A DNA stretch of 64,000 bases from NCBI RefSeq assembly GCF_018100785.1, contig NZ_JAGJEC010000001.1, positions 310,001 through 374,000 on the forward strand. Direction: 5' to 3'. The position numbers were made by a program, and so were the translations under genes. Below are positions 35,689 to 43,590 of this stretch, piece by piece (the stretch's first letter is position 1; each line of letters starts with the position of its first letter). The notes beneath the pieces were generated by a model that ran no database searches, was not told the DNA's origin, and saw nothing but the letters and a program-made list of their open reading frames with translations. The stretch comes from Maribacter sp. MMG018 (GTDB lineage Bacteria; Bacteroidota; Bacteroidia; Flavobacteriales; Flavobacteriaceae).

Positions 35689-36738
35689 CTAAAATTTAAA
35701 TGTTTTCATAAAATCCGCAAGTAAAACAGGTACCGCATAATTATCAAGTTTTGAAACATTTATTCCTTCCTTAAGCCTATCTGTGCCTTCTAAAATCCAA
35801 AATTTCGTATATAAATGCTGATGCGATAATTTATGTACGATAAAACTATCGTTGTACAATGTTATTTTATCCGCCCTGGAAGTTTCTAGAACGTCCTTGT
35901 ATTTTTCTTCTATATTCTCCAATCCTATTTCCCTATCGGATTCTAACAATGGAAACTCCCACAAATTTTGCCATATACCTTTACCTCTTCGCTGCCTAAG
36001 CAAGGTATATCTTTCATTTTCTCCATCCTTATATATAGGTATTAAATAATTAAAGTATCTCTTCCGTATTTTTGTCTTTTTAATTTTTACGGGCAATTCT
36101 TTTACCTTTTCTTCTTTTAAAGCAATACAGCCATCGTTTAAGGGGCAAGACGAGCACGCCGGACTTTGGGGTGTACATTGAATGGCCCCAAACTCCATAA
36201 TACCCTGGTTATAGTCCCTTATTTCGGTCGCATGAAGCAACTCTTGCGCCAATTCTTTAAAATACTTCATCCCCGAAGTACTGTTTATAGGCGTTTCTAC
36301 ACCAAAGTATCGTGATAGCACCCTATATACATTACCATCTACAACCGCGTGTGGAGCATTATAACAAATAGATGCTATAGCGCTTGCCGTATAATCACCA
36401 ACCCCCTTTAGCGTCAAAAGCTCTTTATAAGACCTAGGAAAAACACCATTATATTCTTCAACGACCATTTTAGCCGCCGCATGCAAATTTCTGGCACGGG
36501 AATAGTAGCCCAGACCCTGCCATAATTTTAAAACTTGTTCTTCTTTTGCGTTCGACAAATCATACACCGTAGGAAATACATCTATAAACTTGTTGTAATA
36601 CGGTATTCCCTGTGCGACCCGAGTTTGCTGGAGCATAATTTCCGACAACCATATATTATAAGGATCTATAGTGTTTCGCCAAGGTAATTCTCTTTTATTT
36701 TGGCGATACCAAGCCAAGATTTTCTCTGAAAAAGACAT
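35689..36738 (-). CDS. mutY: A/G-specific adenine glycosylase
   Basis: 349 residues. Removes A mispaired with 8-oxoguanine. Seen: W-R-N-T-I-D-P-Y-N-I-W-L-S-E-I-M-L-Q-Q-T-R-V, helix-hairpin-helix L-K-G-V-G-D-Y-T-A-S-A, catalytic Asp in V-V-D-G-N-V-Y-R-V, the iron-sulfur cluster as C-x6-C-x2-C-x5-C, and a NUDIX-like C-terminal domain ending near residue 345. First gene of the run into ssb and the gld genes, divergent from HU. Confidence 0.97.
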   Translation of the reverse strand: MSFSEKILAWYRQNKRELPWRNTIDPYNIWLSEIMLQQTRVAQGIPYYNKFIDVFPTVYDLSNAKEEQVLKLWQGLGYYSRARNLHAAAKMVVEEYNGVFPRSYKELLTLKGVGDYTASAIASICYNAPHAVVDGNVYRVLSRYFGVETPINSTSGMKYFKELAQELLHATEIRDYNQGIMEFGAIQCTPQSPACSSCPLNDGCIALKEEKVKELPVKIKKTKIRKRYFNYLIPIYKDGENERYTLLRQRRGKGIWQNLWEFPLLESDREIGLENIEEKYKDVLETSRADKITLYNDSFIVHKLSHQHLYTKFWILEGTDRLKEGINVSKLDNYAVPVLLADFMKTFKF

Positions 36739-36819
36739 CTACTTTAATACTAAGTGATAAATGTAGCAGTTTATATACTTAAAATTAGTCCTTTAGAAAG
36801 AAAGATTGAATTTAATTTA

Positions 36820-36827
36820 TATATTTG
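36820..36827 (+). promoter_or_regulatory. -7 promoter element of the HU gene
   Basis: TATATTTG, 38 bases before the HU ATG; matches TAnnTTTG. No convincing -33 element. Confidence 0.6.
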
Positions 36828-36864
36828 CAACCCGAAAAAAATACAGAAAACCTAATATTGTAAG

Positions 36865-37155
36865 ATGACGAAAGCGGAAATTGTATCGAAGATCTCAGAC
36901 AAACTGGGAATTGAAAAAGGAGATGTACAGGCGACAGTAGAATCCTTTATGGAAGAAGTTAAAACTTCTTTGGAGAGTGGAGATAATGTATATTTAAGAG
37001 GTTTTGGCAGTTTTATCATTAAGACCAGAGCAGAAAAAACTGGCAGGAACATCTCTAAGAATACTACGATTAAGATCCCCGCACACAACATTCCTGCATT
37101 TAAACCTGCCAAGGTTTTTGTTGAAGGAGTAAAGAGTAATGTACAAGTTAAGTAA
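36865..37155 (+). CDS. HU family nucleoid protein
   Basis: 96 residues. M-T-K-A-E-I-V-S-K-I-S-D-K start, V-Y-L-R-G-F-G-S-F and the DNA-binding arm with T-G-R-N-I-S-K-N-T-T-I-K-I-P are HU/IHF hallmarks. Ends V-K-S-N-V-Q-V-K. It is followed by the mS38-like gene after 20 bases and then rng, a fixed order in flavobacteria as far as I recall. Confidence 0.96.
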   Translation: MTKAEIVSKISDKLGIEKGDVQATVESFMEEVKTSLESGDNVYLRGFGSFIIKTRAEKTGRNISKNTTIKIPAHNIPAFKPAKVFVEGVKSNVQVK

Positions 37156-37175
37156 TAATTTAAAAAAAGAACTTT

Positions 37176-37265
37176 ATGCCGAGCGGTAAGAAAAGAAAAA
37201 GACATAAGGTAGCTACACACAAGCGTAAGAAACGCAGAAGAGCTAACCGACACAAGAAAAAGTAG
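37176..37265 (+). CDS. 29-residue basic ribosomal protein, mS38/bS22-like
   Basis: Short frame starting M-P-S-G-K-K-R-K-R-H-K, then A-T-H-K-R-K-K-R-R-R-A-N-R-H-K-K-K, with 20 Lys, Arg or His in 29 residues. It matches the AURKAIP1/COX24 domain (mitochondrial small-subunit protein mS38, bacterial bS22), a tiny protein that sits in the decoding region of the small subunit. It lies 20 bases after HU and its stop codon is inside the terminator stem, so it is the last gene of the HU transcript. Too short for most gene callers. Confidence 0.88.
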   Translation: MPSGKKRKRHKVATHKRKKRRRANRHKKK

Positions 37266-37283
37266 TTTTAAAAACTACTTTTT
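37257..37283 (+). terminator. Terminator overlapping the stop of the mS38-like gene
   Basis: AAAAAGTAGTTT (37257-37268) pairs with AAACTACTTTTT (37272-37283). The TAG stop lies in the left arm, so ribosomes reaching the stop would cover the stem. Confidence 0.75.
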
Positions 37284-37414
37284 CTCTTTAATACGTTCAT
37301 TGACATAGAGATCTCTAAGACAGATCTCGGCAGATTTGTACAAATCTGTTTCTAGCATTGTTTAATCAATTTATCCGCTTTATTCTAAAGCCGGATAGAT
37401 ATAAATACATTCAG

Positions 37415-38962
37415 GTGAATAGAGAATTAATCGTAAGATCTAGTTCCGATGCCGTTGATTTTGCTTTATTAAAAGACGGAAAACTCACTGAACTGCATAA
37501 AGAAGAGGATAATAACAATTTTTCTGTTGGCGATATATTTTTGGCCAAAATAAGGAAGCCCGTTACCGGTCTGAACGCCGCATTTGTAAATGTTGGGTAT
37601 GAAAAAGATGCTTTCTTGCATTATCATGACCTAGGGCCCCAGTTATCCTCAATGTTAAAGTTCGTAAAACAAGTGAGCTCAGGAAAACTAAAGGATTATT
37701 CCTTAAAGAACTTTCCGTTTGAAAAAGATATTGATAAGAATGGAGTTATAACAGATGTTATAAAGGCCAATCAATCACTTTTGGTTCAAATAGTAAAAGA
37801 ACCCATTTCCACCAAAGGACCAAGAATAAGCTCAGAGCTTTCGATAGCGGGGCGTTATTTGGTTATGGTCCCTTTTTCCGATCGTGTTTCGGTATCTCAA
37901 AAGATAGCCAGCAAAGAAGAAAAAGATAGGTTAAAAAGACTCGTAAAAAGTATTAAACCTAAAGGATTCGGGGTAATTATCAGAACGGTAGCAGAAGGCA
38001 AAAAAGTAGCGGAGCTTGACAAAGATCTAGAAAACTTGCTGAACAAATGGTCAGCAATGTGTAAAAAATTATATCGTGCACAAACACCGTCTAAAGTACT
38101 AGTGGAGCTTAACAGGGCATCTTCTATACTAAGAGATGTTTTTAACGATAGTTTTACCGGAATTTATGTTGACGACGCCAACCTGTTTACGGAAATAAAG
38201 GACTACGTAGCTGAGATAGCTCCAAGCAAAGAGTCTATTGTAAAACATTATACGACCAATGTTCCGATTTTTGAAAAATTCGGAATCGACCGACAAATAA
38301 AAACGTCGTTCGGTCGCACGGCAACAATGAGCAAAGGTGCCTATCTAATTATTGAGCACACCGAAGCTCTACATGTTGTAGACGTAAACAGTGGTAACCG
38401 ATCAAACAAGGCAAAAAATCAAGAAGACACGGCCCTTGAAGTAAATTTATTGGCCGCTTCAGAAATTGCCAGACAATTACGCCTCAGAGATATGGGGGGT
38501 ATTATCGTCGTTGATTTTATTGATATGGTGAAATCACAACATAGAAAAAAGCTCTTCGAACATCTCAGGGACGAGATGAAGGACGACCGAGCAAAACACA
38601 AAATTTTACCTCCAAGTAAATTTGGTCTAATACAGATTACAAGACAACGTGTTAGACCCGAAATGAATATCAAAACAACTGAAAAAAATCCAAATAACGC
38701 TGGACAGGAGGTAGAAGCTCCTATAGTTTTGATAGACAAAATAAATGTAGACCTAGAACGTCTCTTGAAAGGACCTGCCAAAGACAATAGTATAACACTA
38801 AATTTACATCCTTTCATTGCAGCCTACATTACCAAAGGATTCCCTTCTATTCGTTTCAAGTGGTTCTTGGAACACAAAAGATGGATCAGAATTCAACCAA
38901 GAGATGCGTATACGTATCTAGAATACCGTTTTAAGAATAAAGACGGCAAAACAATATATTAA
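37415..38962 (+). CDS. rng: Ribonuclease G/E family endoribonuclease
   Basis: About 515 residues. Starts with GTG at 37415 giving V(M)-N-R-E-L-I-V-R-S-S, the normal family start; the frame is open from a TTG at 37358 but those 19 residues do not look like RNase G. S1 domain (D-I-F-L-A-K-I-R-K-P-V-x-G-L-N-A-A-F-V-N-V-G), catalytic Asp residues in D-V-N-S-G-N and V-D-F-I-D-M are present. The C-P-x-C zinc-link of enterobacterial RNase E/G, expected after Q-R-V-R-P-E-M, is missing. Processes 16S rRNA and mRNA 5' ends. Confidence 0.93.
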   Translation: MNRELIVRSSSDAVDFALLKDGKLTELHKEEDNNNFSVGDIFLAKIRKPVTGLNAAFVNVGYEKDAFLHYHDLGPQLSSMLKFVKQVSSGKLKDYSLKNFPFEKDIDKNGVITDVIKANQSLLVQIVKEPISTKGPRISSELSIAGRYLVMVPFSDRVSVSQKIASKEEKDRLKRLVKSIKPKGFGVIIRTVAEGKKVAELDKDLENLLNKWSAMCKKLYRAQTPSKVLVELNRASSILRDVFNDSFTGIYVDDANLFTEIKDYVAEIAPSKESIVKHYTTNVPIFEKFGIDRQIKTSFGRTATMSKGAYLIIEHTEALHVVDVNSGNRSNKAKNQEDTALEVNLLAASEIARQLRLRDMGGIIVVDFIDMVKSQHRKKLFEHLRDEMKDDRAKHKILPPSKFGLIQITRQRVRPEMNIKTTEKNPNNAGQEVEAPIVLIDKINVDLERLLKGPAKDNSITLNLHPFIAAYITKGFPSIRFKWFLEHKRWIRIQPRDAYTYLEYRFKNKDGKTIY

Positions 38963-38964
38963 CG

Positions 38965-38998
38965 AAAAAGCGACTTCTTATAAAGAGTCGCTTTTTTT
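38965..38998 (+). terminator. Rho-independent terminator after rng
   Basis: AAAAAGCGACT and AGTCGCTTTTT arms around an inner loop, ending in seven T. Confidence 0.88.
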
Positions 38999-39080
38999 GT
39001 TTTATATAACCAAACATAAAAATAACGACAAAGTTACCATCAAAATGCCCAAAAACCAGTAAAAAGTACACTTTAACAAT

Positions 39081-39116
39081 GCTATTTTCTTAAAAATATG
39101 CAAAGCTATTTTCCTA
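39081..39116 (+). repeat. Two direct repeats before the PepSY transmembrane gene
   Basis: GCTATTTTCTTA (39081-39092) and GCTATTTTCCTA (39105-39116), 24 bases apart, about two helix turns plus a few bases. They could bind a dimeric regulator of the following gene, or be chance in AT-rich DNA. Confidence 0.35.
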
Positions 39117-39165
39117 AATCTACACTTCTATTATCTTTACTGGACTGTCATATTTATGTGATTTA

Positions 39166-39744
39166 ATGGGAAAAACCAAAAAAAGAAAACAACAAGCCAA
39201 AATTCTACGAAATTTTAGAAAAGTACATCGTTTGACAGGTGCATGGTTATTTATTTTTTTCATGTTTATCTCTGTTACAGGACTACTTCTTGGGTGGAAA
39301 AAAAATAGTAACGGACTAATTCTAGCAGATACAGAAAAGGGAACTACCTCTGAAATAGCTGAATGGCTTCCTTTGGACGACCTACGCCAAAATGCACAAC
39401 AGATATTCGAAGATTCTATCTCAACAAAACTTTCATCGGAAATAGACCGTATAGACGTAAGGCCCGATAAAGGTATTTTGAAGTTTAAATTCAAGGATAA
39501 TTTTTATGGAATTCAACTTGACGGTGCCACTGGAGAACTTTTGAAAATCGAAAGAAGAAGATCCGACATTATAGAACAGATACACGATGGCTCTATTTTA
39601 GACAGATACCTAGGCACTTCAAATGCCCCCATAAAACTTGTTTATACTACAATAACCGGCCTTGCATTACTCATATTTACCATTACCGGATTTTGGCTAT
39701 GGTATGGACCTAAACAAATGAAAAAGACCTCAAAAAGCACATGA
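39166..39744 (+). CDS. PepSY-associated transmembrane protein
   Basis: 192 residues: basic N-terminus, first helix about 25-46 (L-T-G-A-W-L-F-I-F-F-M-F-I-S-V-T-G-L-L-L-G-W-K), a periplasmic PepSY-like domain (47-150), and a last helix about 155-178 ending G-F-W-L-W-Y-G-P-K. This is the short form of the PepSY_TM family, often linked to siderophore-iron reduction, though no iron gene is nearby. It overlaps recX by 4 bases. Confidence 0.88.
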   Translation: MGKTKKRKQQAKILRNFRKVHRLTGAWLFIFFMFISVTGLLLGWKKNSNGLILADTEKGTTSEIAEWLPLDDLRQNAQQIFEDSISTKLSSEIDRIDVRPDKGILKFKFKDNFYGIQLDGATGELLKIERRRSDIIEQIHDGSILDRYLGTSNAPIKLVYTTITGLALLIFTITGFWLWYGPKQMKKTSKST

Positions 39745-40217
39745 ATATGCATCGTGCGAACTATACCTTAACAGAGGCAAAAAAGAAATTGGAAAGCTAT
39801 TGTGCCTACCAAGACCGATGCCATAAAGAGGTTGTTAATAAACTAAAGCAAATGGGAATGATCCCCATGGCCATAGACACCATAGTTTCAGACCTGATCA
39901 AAGAAAACTATTTAAACGAGGAACGATTTGCCAAAAGTTTTGCCAGAGGTAAGTTCAACATAAAAAAATGGGGCAAGAACAGAATCGTAAACGAGCTAAA
40001 ACAGCGCGAAATATCAAGATACAACATTAATACCGCACTCAAAGAGATAGACGAAAACGACTATTTGAATACCCTTGACAAGTTAGCCAAGAAAAGACTA
40101 TCACAGATTACCGAGACCAACAAACAAAAAAGAAAGAAGAAATTAGCCGACTATCTTCTGTATAGAGGATGGGAAAGTCATTTAGTATACCAAAAGTTAA
40201 ACGAGCTTATAAAATAG
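39741..40217 (+). CDS. recX: Regulatory protein RecX
   Basis: 158 residues. Modulator of RecA filaments. The three-helix repeats are visible: L-x-x-Y-C-A-Y-Q-D-R-C-H-K-E-V, Y-L-N-E-E-R-F-A-K-S-F-A-R-G-K-F-x-x-K-K-W-G-K-N-R-I, and L-L-Y-R-G-W-E-S-H-L-V-Y. recA is not adjacent. ATG 39741 overlaps the previous stop by 4 bases; ATG 39747 is also possible. Confidence 0.93.
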   Translation: MNMHRANYTLTEAKKKLESYCAYQDRCHKEVVNKLKQMGMIPMAIDTIVSDLIKENYLNEERFAKSFARGKFNIKKWGKNRIVNELKQREISRYNINTALKEIDENDYLNTLDKLAKKRLSQITETNKQKRKKKLADYLLYRGWESHLVYQKLNELIK

Positions 40218-40231
40218 CCCTATAAAAACGA

Positions 40232-41116
40232 TTACCCGTTAAATCTATTTGTACGAAGGATCGCTTTTCTGTTTTTTTCATCGATCCACTTCTGACCTTT
40301 TATTTTACGCATAAACACATCAAAATACCTCATAAAAAGTATGTTATAAAATGCCTTTGCCAAATTCTTAGGGTTTCTTGGGATGGCCCTTAAGCTCATA
40401 GAAAAGCCGGGCGTTACATATTTCATATAATGCCAATACCCTTCTGGCATATATAAGACATCGCCGTGCGACAAACTGGCCCTATACCCTTCCGCTTTCT
40501 TTAAGGCCGGCCACTTTTCATAATCGGGATCAGAAAAATCGATTTCTTCATGGGTTATTAATGAATACGGAACCTTGTATAGATATTTAGTCTCCGATTG
40601 CGGAAAAAGAATACATTCCTTTTCTCCTTCAAAATGAAAATGGAATATATTTCCCAGATCAATATCATAATGCATAAAAGTGTAGGAATCTCTACCCCCA
40701 AAAAATAACATAGGTAGCTTTTTCATAAGTTTTATTCCAAAATCCGGATAGGTATAGTCTTTTTGAAGCTCTGGCACCTCCTTTAATACATTCCAAAGAA
40801 AAATTCGAAATCTGGTTGGCTCTCTTTTTAGCAAATCGATATACTCCCGCATTTTCATCTTTGCATGGGGTTCGTTAAAACCATCTTCATGCTGAACAGG
40901 TCTATCATCGTACAGGGGAACTATCTTATCTCCGGCTACGGCTTTCATATAATCCAAGTTCCACTTGGCAAAAGCAGGCCAATCTTCAATAGCCCCACTT
41001 ACAACCACAGGTTTTTGGGGCTTAAAATAATGCGCTATAAAATCTTCCTTGGTAATCTTATCTACCTTAGGAACTTCTGTCAACTTCAATGGTACGCTCG
41101 TTTTTTGGAGCCCCAA
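40232..41116 (-). CDS. Cupin-like (JmjC-type) iron oxygenase
   Basis: 294 residues of the cupin_8/JmjC class. N-terminal K-P-V-V-V-S-G-A-I-E-D-W-P-A is the family opening. Iron ligands: H and D in M-H-Y-D-I-D, and the distal His in S-H-G-D-V-L-Y-M-P-E-G-Y-W-H-Y. It is probably a 2-oxoglutarate-dependent hydroxylase of a protein or small molecule. It lies 50 bases after bioB on the same strand, so it may be in the biotin transcript; a biochemical link is not known. Confidence 0.88.
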   Translation of the reverse strand: MGLQKTSVPLKLTEVPKVDKITKEDFIAHYFKPQKPVVVSGAIEDWPAFAKWNLDYMKAVAGDKIVPLYDDRPVQHEDGFNEPHAKMKMREYIDLLKREPTRFRIFLWNVLKEVPELQKDYTYPDFGIKLMKKLPMLFFGGRDSYTFMHYDIDLGNIFHFHFEGEKECILFPQSETKYLYKVPYSLITHEEIDFSDPDYEKWPALKKAEGYRASLSHGDVLYMPEGYWHYMKYVTPGFSMSLRAIPRNPKNLAKAFYNILFMRYFDVFMRKIKGQKWIDEKNRKAILRTNRFNG

Positions 41117-41166
41117 AGTTAATTAACGTAACTAAAACATTATACTAAAATGTTGACAATGTAGGA

Positions 41167-42261
41167 CTAGTCTGTCAATTTAGCCTTTTGTTTGGCCAGC
41201 TCATTACGTTCTATCTTATGCTCTGGTCTAGACCATTTTGGCTTTTCGTTCAAAGACCTATATTCCGACTCTGAAGCTTCTACCGTTTTAGGCTGCGATA
41301 CCTTGGTAAATGGTTTTTGAGGAATTAGCCCCAAAGTTTTGAACATTTCCATATCCTCGTTTACGTCAGGGTTCGGTGTAGTCAATAACTTATCGCCGGC
41401 AAAAATTGAGTTGGCCCCGGCAAAAAAGCACATCGCCTGCCCCTCTCTACTCATTTGCGTACGGCCTGCCGATAAACGCACTTGGGTTTCTGGCATTACA
41501 ATTCTGGTGGTGGCCACCATACGTATCATATCCCAAATAGGAATAGGCTCTATATCTTCCATAGGCGTACCCTCTACGGCCACCAACGCATTGATCGGTA
41601 CAGATTCTGGCTGTGGGTTCAAAGAAGCCAAGGCAACCAACATACCTGCCCTATCTTCCAACTTTTCCCCCATACCTATAATACCGCCACTACAAACGGT
41701 TACATTACTTTTTCTAACATTGTCAATGGTCTCCAACCTATCTTCAAAAGCACGTGTAGAGATAACATCCTTATAATAATCCTCAGAAGTATCCAAGTTA
41801 TGGTTGTATGCGTACAGACCGGCCTCGGCCAATCTTTTGGCCTGATTCTCGGTCAGCATACCAAGAGTGCAACAAACCTCCATATCCAGTTTGTTAATGG
41901 TACGAACCATTTCCAACACTTGATCAAATTCAGGTCCGTCCTTTACATTTCTCCACGCAGCACCCATACACACTCTAGAGCTGCCAGATGCCTTAGCCCT
42001 CAATGCTTGAGCCTTAACATGGGAAACGGTCATTAAATCATTTCCTTCAATATCGGTATGATAACGAGCCGCTTGTGGACAATAACCACAATCTTCAGGG
42101 CAACCTCCAGTTTTAATGGAAAGTAACGTAGATACCTGAACTGTATTTGGGTCGTGATGTTTGCGATGGATCGTTGCCGCCTCGTACAGAAGCTCCATCA
42201 TGGGTTTATTATAAATATCTAAAATTTCTTCCTTAGTCCAATCGTGTCTTGCTTCGCTCAT
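41167..42261 (-). CDS. bioB: Biotin synthase
   Basis: 364 residues. Radical SAM enzyme inserting sulfur into dethiobiotin. The S-adenosylmethionine cluster motif C-P-E-D-C-G-Y-C-P-Q is clear, followed by K-A-S-G-S-S-R-V-C-M-G-A-A-W and the C-terminal A-G-A-N-S-I-F-A-G-D. ATG 42261 (M-S-E-A-R-H-D-W) is chosen; the frame is open to a TTG at 42288. A -7 element TATTTTTG lies at 42286-42293 on the minus strand, so bioB can be transcribed apart from the synthase upstream. Confidence 0.97.
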   Translation of the reverse strand: MSEARHDWTKEEILDIYNKPMMELLYEAATIHRKHHDPNTVQVSTLLSIKTGGCPEDCGYCPQAARYHTDIEGNDLMTVSHVKAQALRAKASGSSRVCMGAAWRNVKDGPEFDQVLEMVRTINKLDMEVCCTLGMLTENQAKRLAEAGLYAYNHNLDTSEDYYKDVISTRAFEDRLETIDNVRKSNVTVCSGGIIGMGEKLEDRAGMLVALASLNPQPESVPINALVAVEGTPMEDIEPIPIWDMIRMVATTRIVMPETQVRLSAGRTQMSREGQAMCFFAGANSIFAGDKLLTTPNPDVNEDMEMFKTLGLIPQKPFTKVSQPKTVEASESEYRSLNEKPKWSRPEHKIERNELAKQKAKLTD

Positions 42262-42406
42262 AAATCTCAGGTTATTACCAGTTGTCAAAAATAGCTGAAT
42301 TCAATTAAAAAACGGGCTTAATAGATTTATAAATCCTGATACAGATATCGCCTGTTATAAACCGACTTATAAAAAATCACTATATCATGGTCTTACAATA
42401 CAAAAA

Positions 42407-43585
42407 TTAATCTCCTGACCTAGAAAGTAAAATACTAACGGCATTGCCCCCAAAACCAACGGCGTTCACCATTACTTTATTTATACTCTTTGGAATAGCG
42501 TCATATTCAAGATAGGGAACCTTTATTACTTTTTGGTAGCTTAACATCAAAACCGCCATTTCTATACTCAACATTCCAGAAGCACCAAACGTATGGCCAA
42601 CCTTCCATTTATTGGTCGTCAAAAAAGGGACTTCTTCTCCAAAAACCTTTTTAACGGCATTAAATTCTGTTTGATCTCCTTTAATGGTGCCTGGCGCATG
42701 CATTACGATTACGTCTATTTCGGAAGGCGCCATATCTCCCAGAGCCATTTTCATAGACTGCTGAAAACACTCGGCATCGGCAGAAATAGAAACATTATGT
42801 TTTAAAGGCTCCGTAGCATAACCGACCCCTACTATAACCGCCAAAGACTTTTCACCAACCCCCATTTCTAAGCAGGCCATGGAAGCCGCTTCACCAAGAA
42901 CCATCGTGTTTTGTGTTTTTTTTAAATTCAAGGCCATGGACGGATAACGAGATTTCTCTTTACTATAAATCTTTAAAGCCTTCATCTGTGCGATGGTAAA
43001 CGCTGTCAAGGGCGCCTCGCTGCCACCCACCAAAAACTTATTTGCCATTCCACTTTTTAACCATGCAATACCGTTTAACATGGCATGCAATGCAGTAGAA
43101 CAAGTAATGGAATGCGAAAACGCAGGACCCTCTGTTTGCAGGTCATGGGCTACCCAAGAGGCTATATTGCCCAATGTGGTCGTAGGGGAAGCCAATGAAG
43201 CGGTCTTCTTCTTCTCTAAAAACTCTGTATGGTACTTTTCAAATAATTCGGTTGCACCACGGGAGGATCCGATATTTATCCCAAAGTTATCTTTTCTATA
43301 AGTACCATGGTTCCAACCGGCCATTCTAACGGCGTTCCGCGAAGCGAACAAAGCATAGATTACCGAATTGTCCAATTTTTTATATTTAACATCCGACTCT
43401 CTAAGTTCTTCTATATTCTTTATTGAACTACTCTTAAGCCTTCCGACCCAAGTTTTCTCATTATTAAAATCCTCTTCTCTTAAGAAATGATCTTCATTTT
43501 GATAGCTATTCCATGATTCTTCCAATGATTCCCCCAACGGCGAAATTGATGAGATAGCGGTAATGGAAATTTTTTCTTTTATCAT
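42407..43585 (-). CDS. Beta-ketoacyl synthase in the biotin cluster
   Basis: 392 residues of the KAS I/II type. The active-site triad is intact: Cys162 (T-C-S-T-A-L-H-A), His296 (M-H-A-P-G-T-I-K-G-D-Q) and His331 (K-V-G-H-T-F-G-A-S-G). It is shorter and diverged from FabF. It starts 5 bases after bioA and precedes bioB. Since neither bioC nor bioH is in the cluster, it may condense a unit on the way to the pimeloyl thioester. That is inference; the alternative is an unlinked fatty acid or polyketide role. Confidence 0.9.
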   Translation of the reverse strand: MIKEKISITAISSISPLGESLEESWNSYQNEDHFLREEDFNNEKTWVGRLKSSSIKNIEELRESDVKYKKLDNSVIYALFASRNAVRMAGWNHGTYRKDNFGINIGSSRGATELFEKYHTEFLEKKKTASLASPTTTLGNIASWVAHDLQTEGPAFSHSITCSTALHAMLNGIAWLKSGMANKFLVGGSEAPLTAFTIAQMKALKIYSKEKSRYPSMALNLKKTQNTMVLGEAASMACLEMGVGEKSLAVIVGVGYATEPLKHNVSISADAECFQQSMKMALGDMAPSEIDVIVMHAPGTIKGDQTEFNAVKKVFGEEVPFLTTNKWKVGHTFGASGMLSIEMAVLMLSYQKVIKVPYLEYDAIPKSINKVMVNAVGFGGNAVSILLSRSGD

Positions 43586-43590
43586 CTTAC

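Noticed and set aside
37358..37414. Extended N-terminus of RNase G from a TTG
   Set aside because: The added residues do not resemble the family, and the GTG at 37415 gives the usual start.
38990..39150. Minus-strand hydrophobic open frame of about 40 codons ending W-F-L-G-I-L-M-V-T-L-S-L-F-L
   Set aside because: It has no ATG before the last third, a stop just upstream, and is made of AT-rich repeats; probably not a gene.
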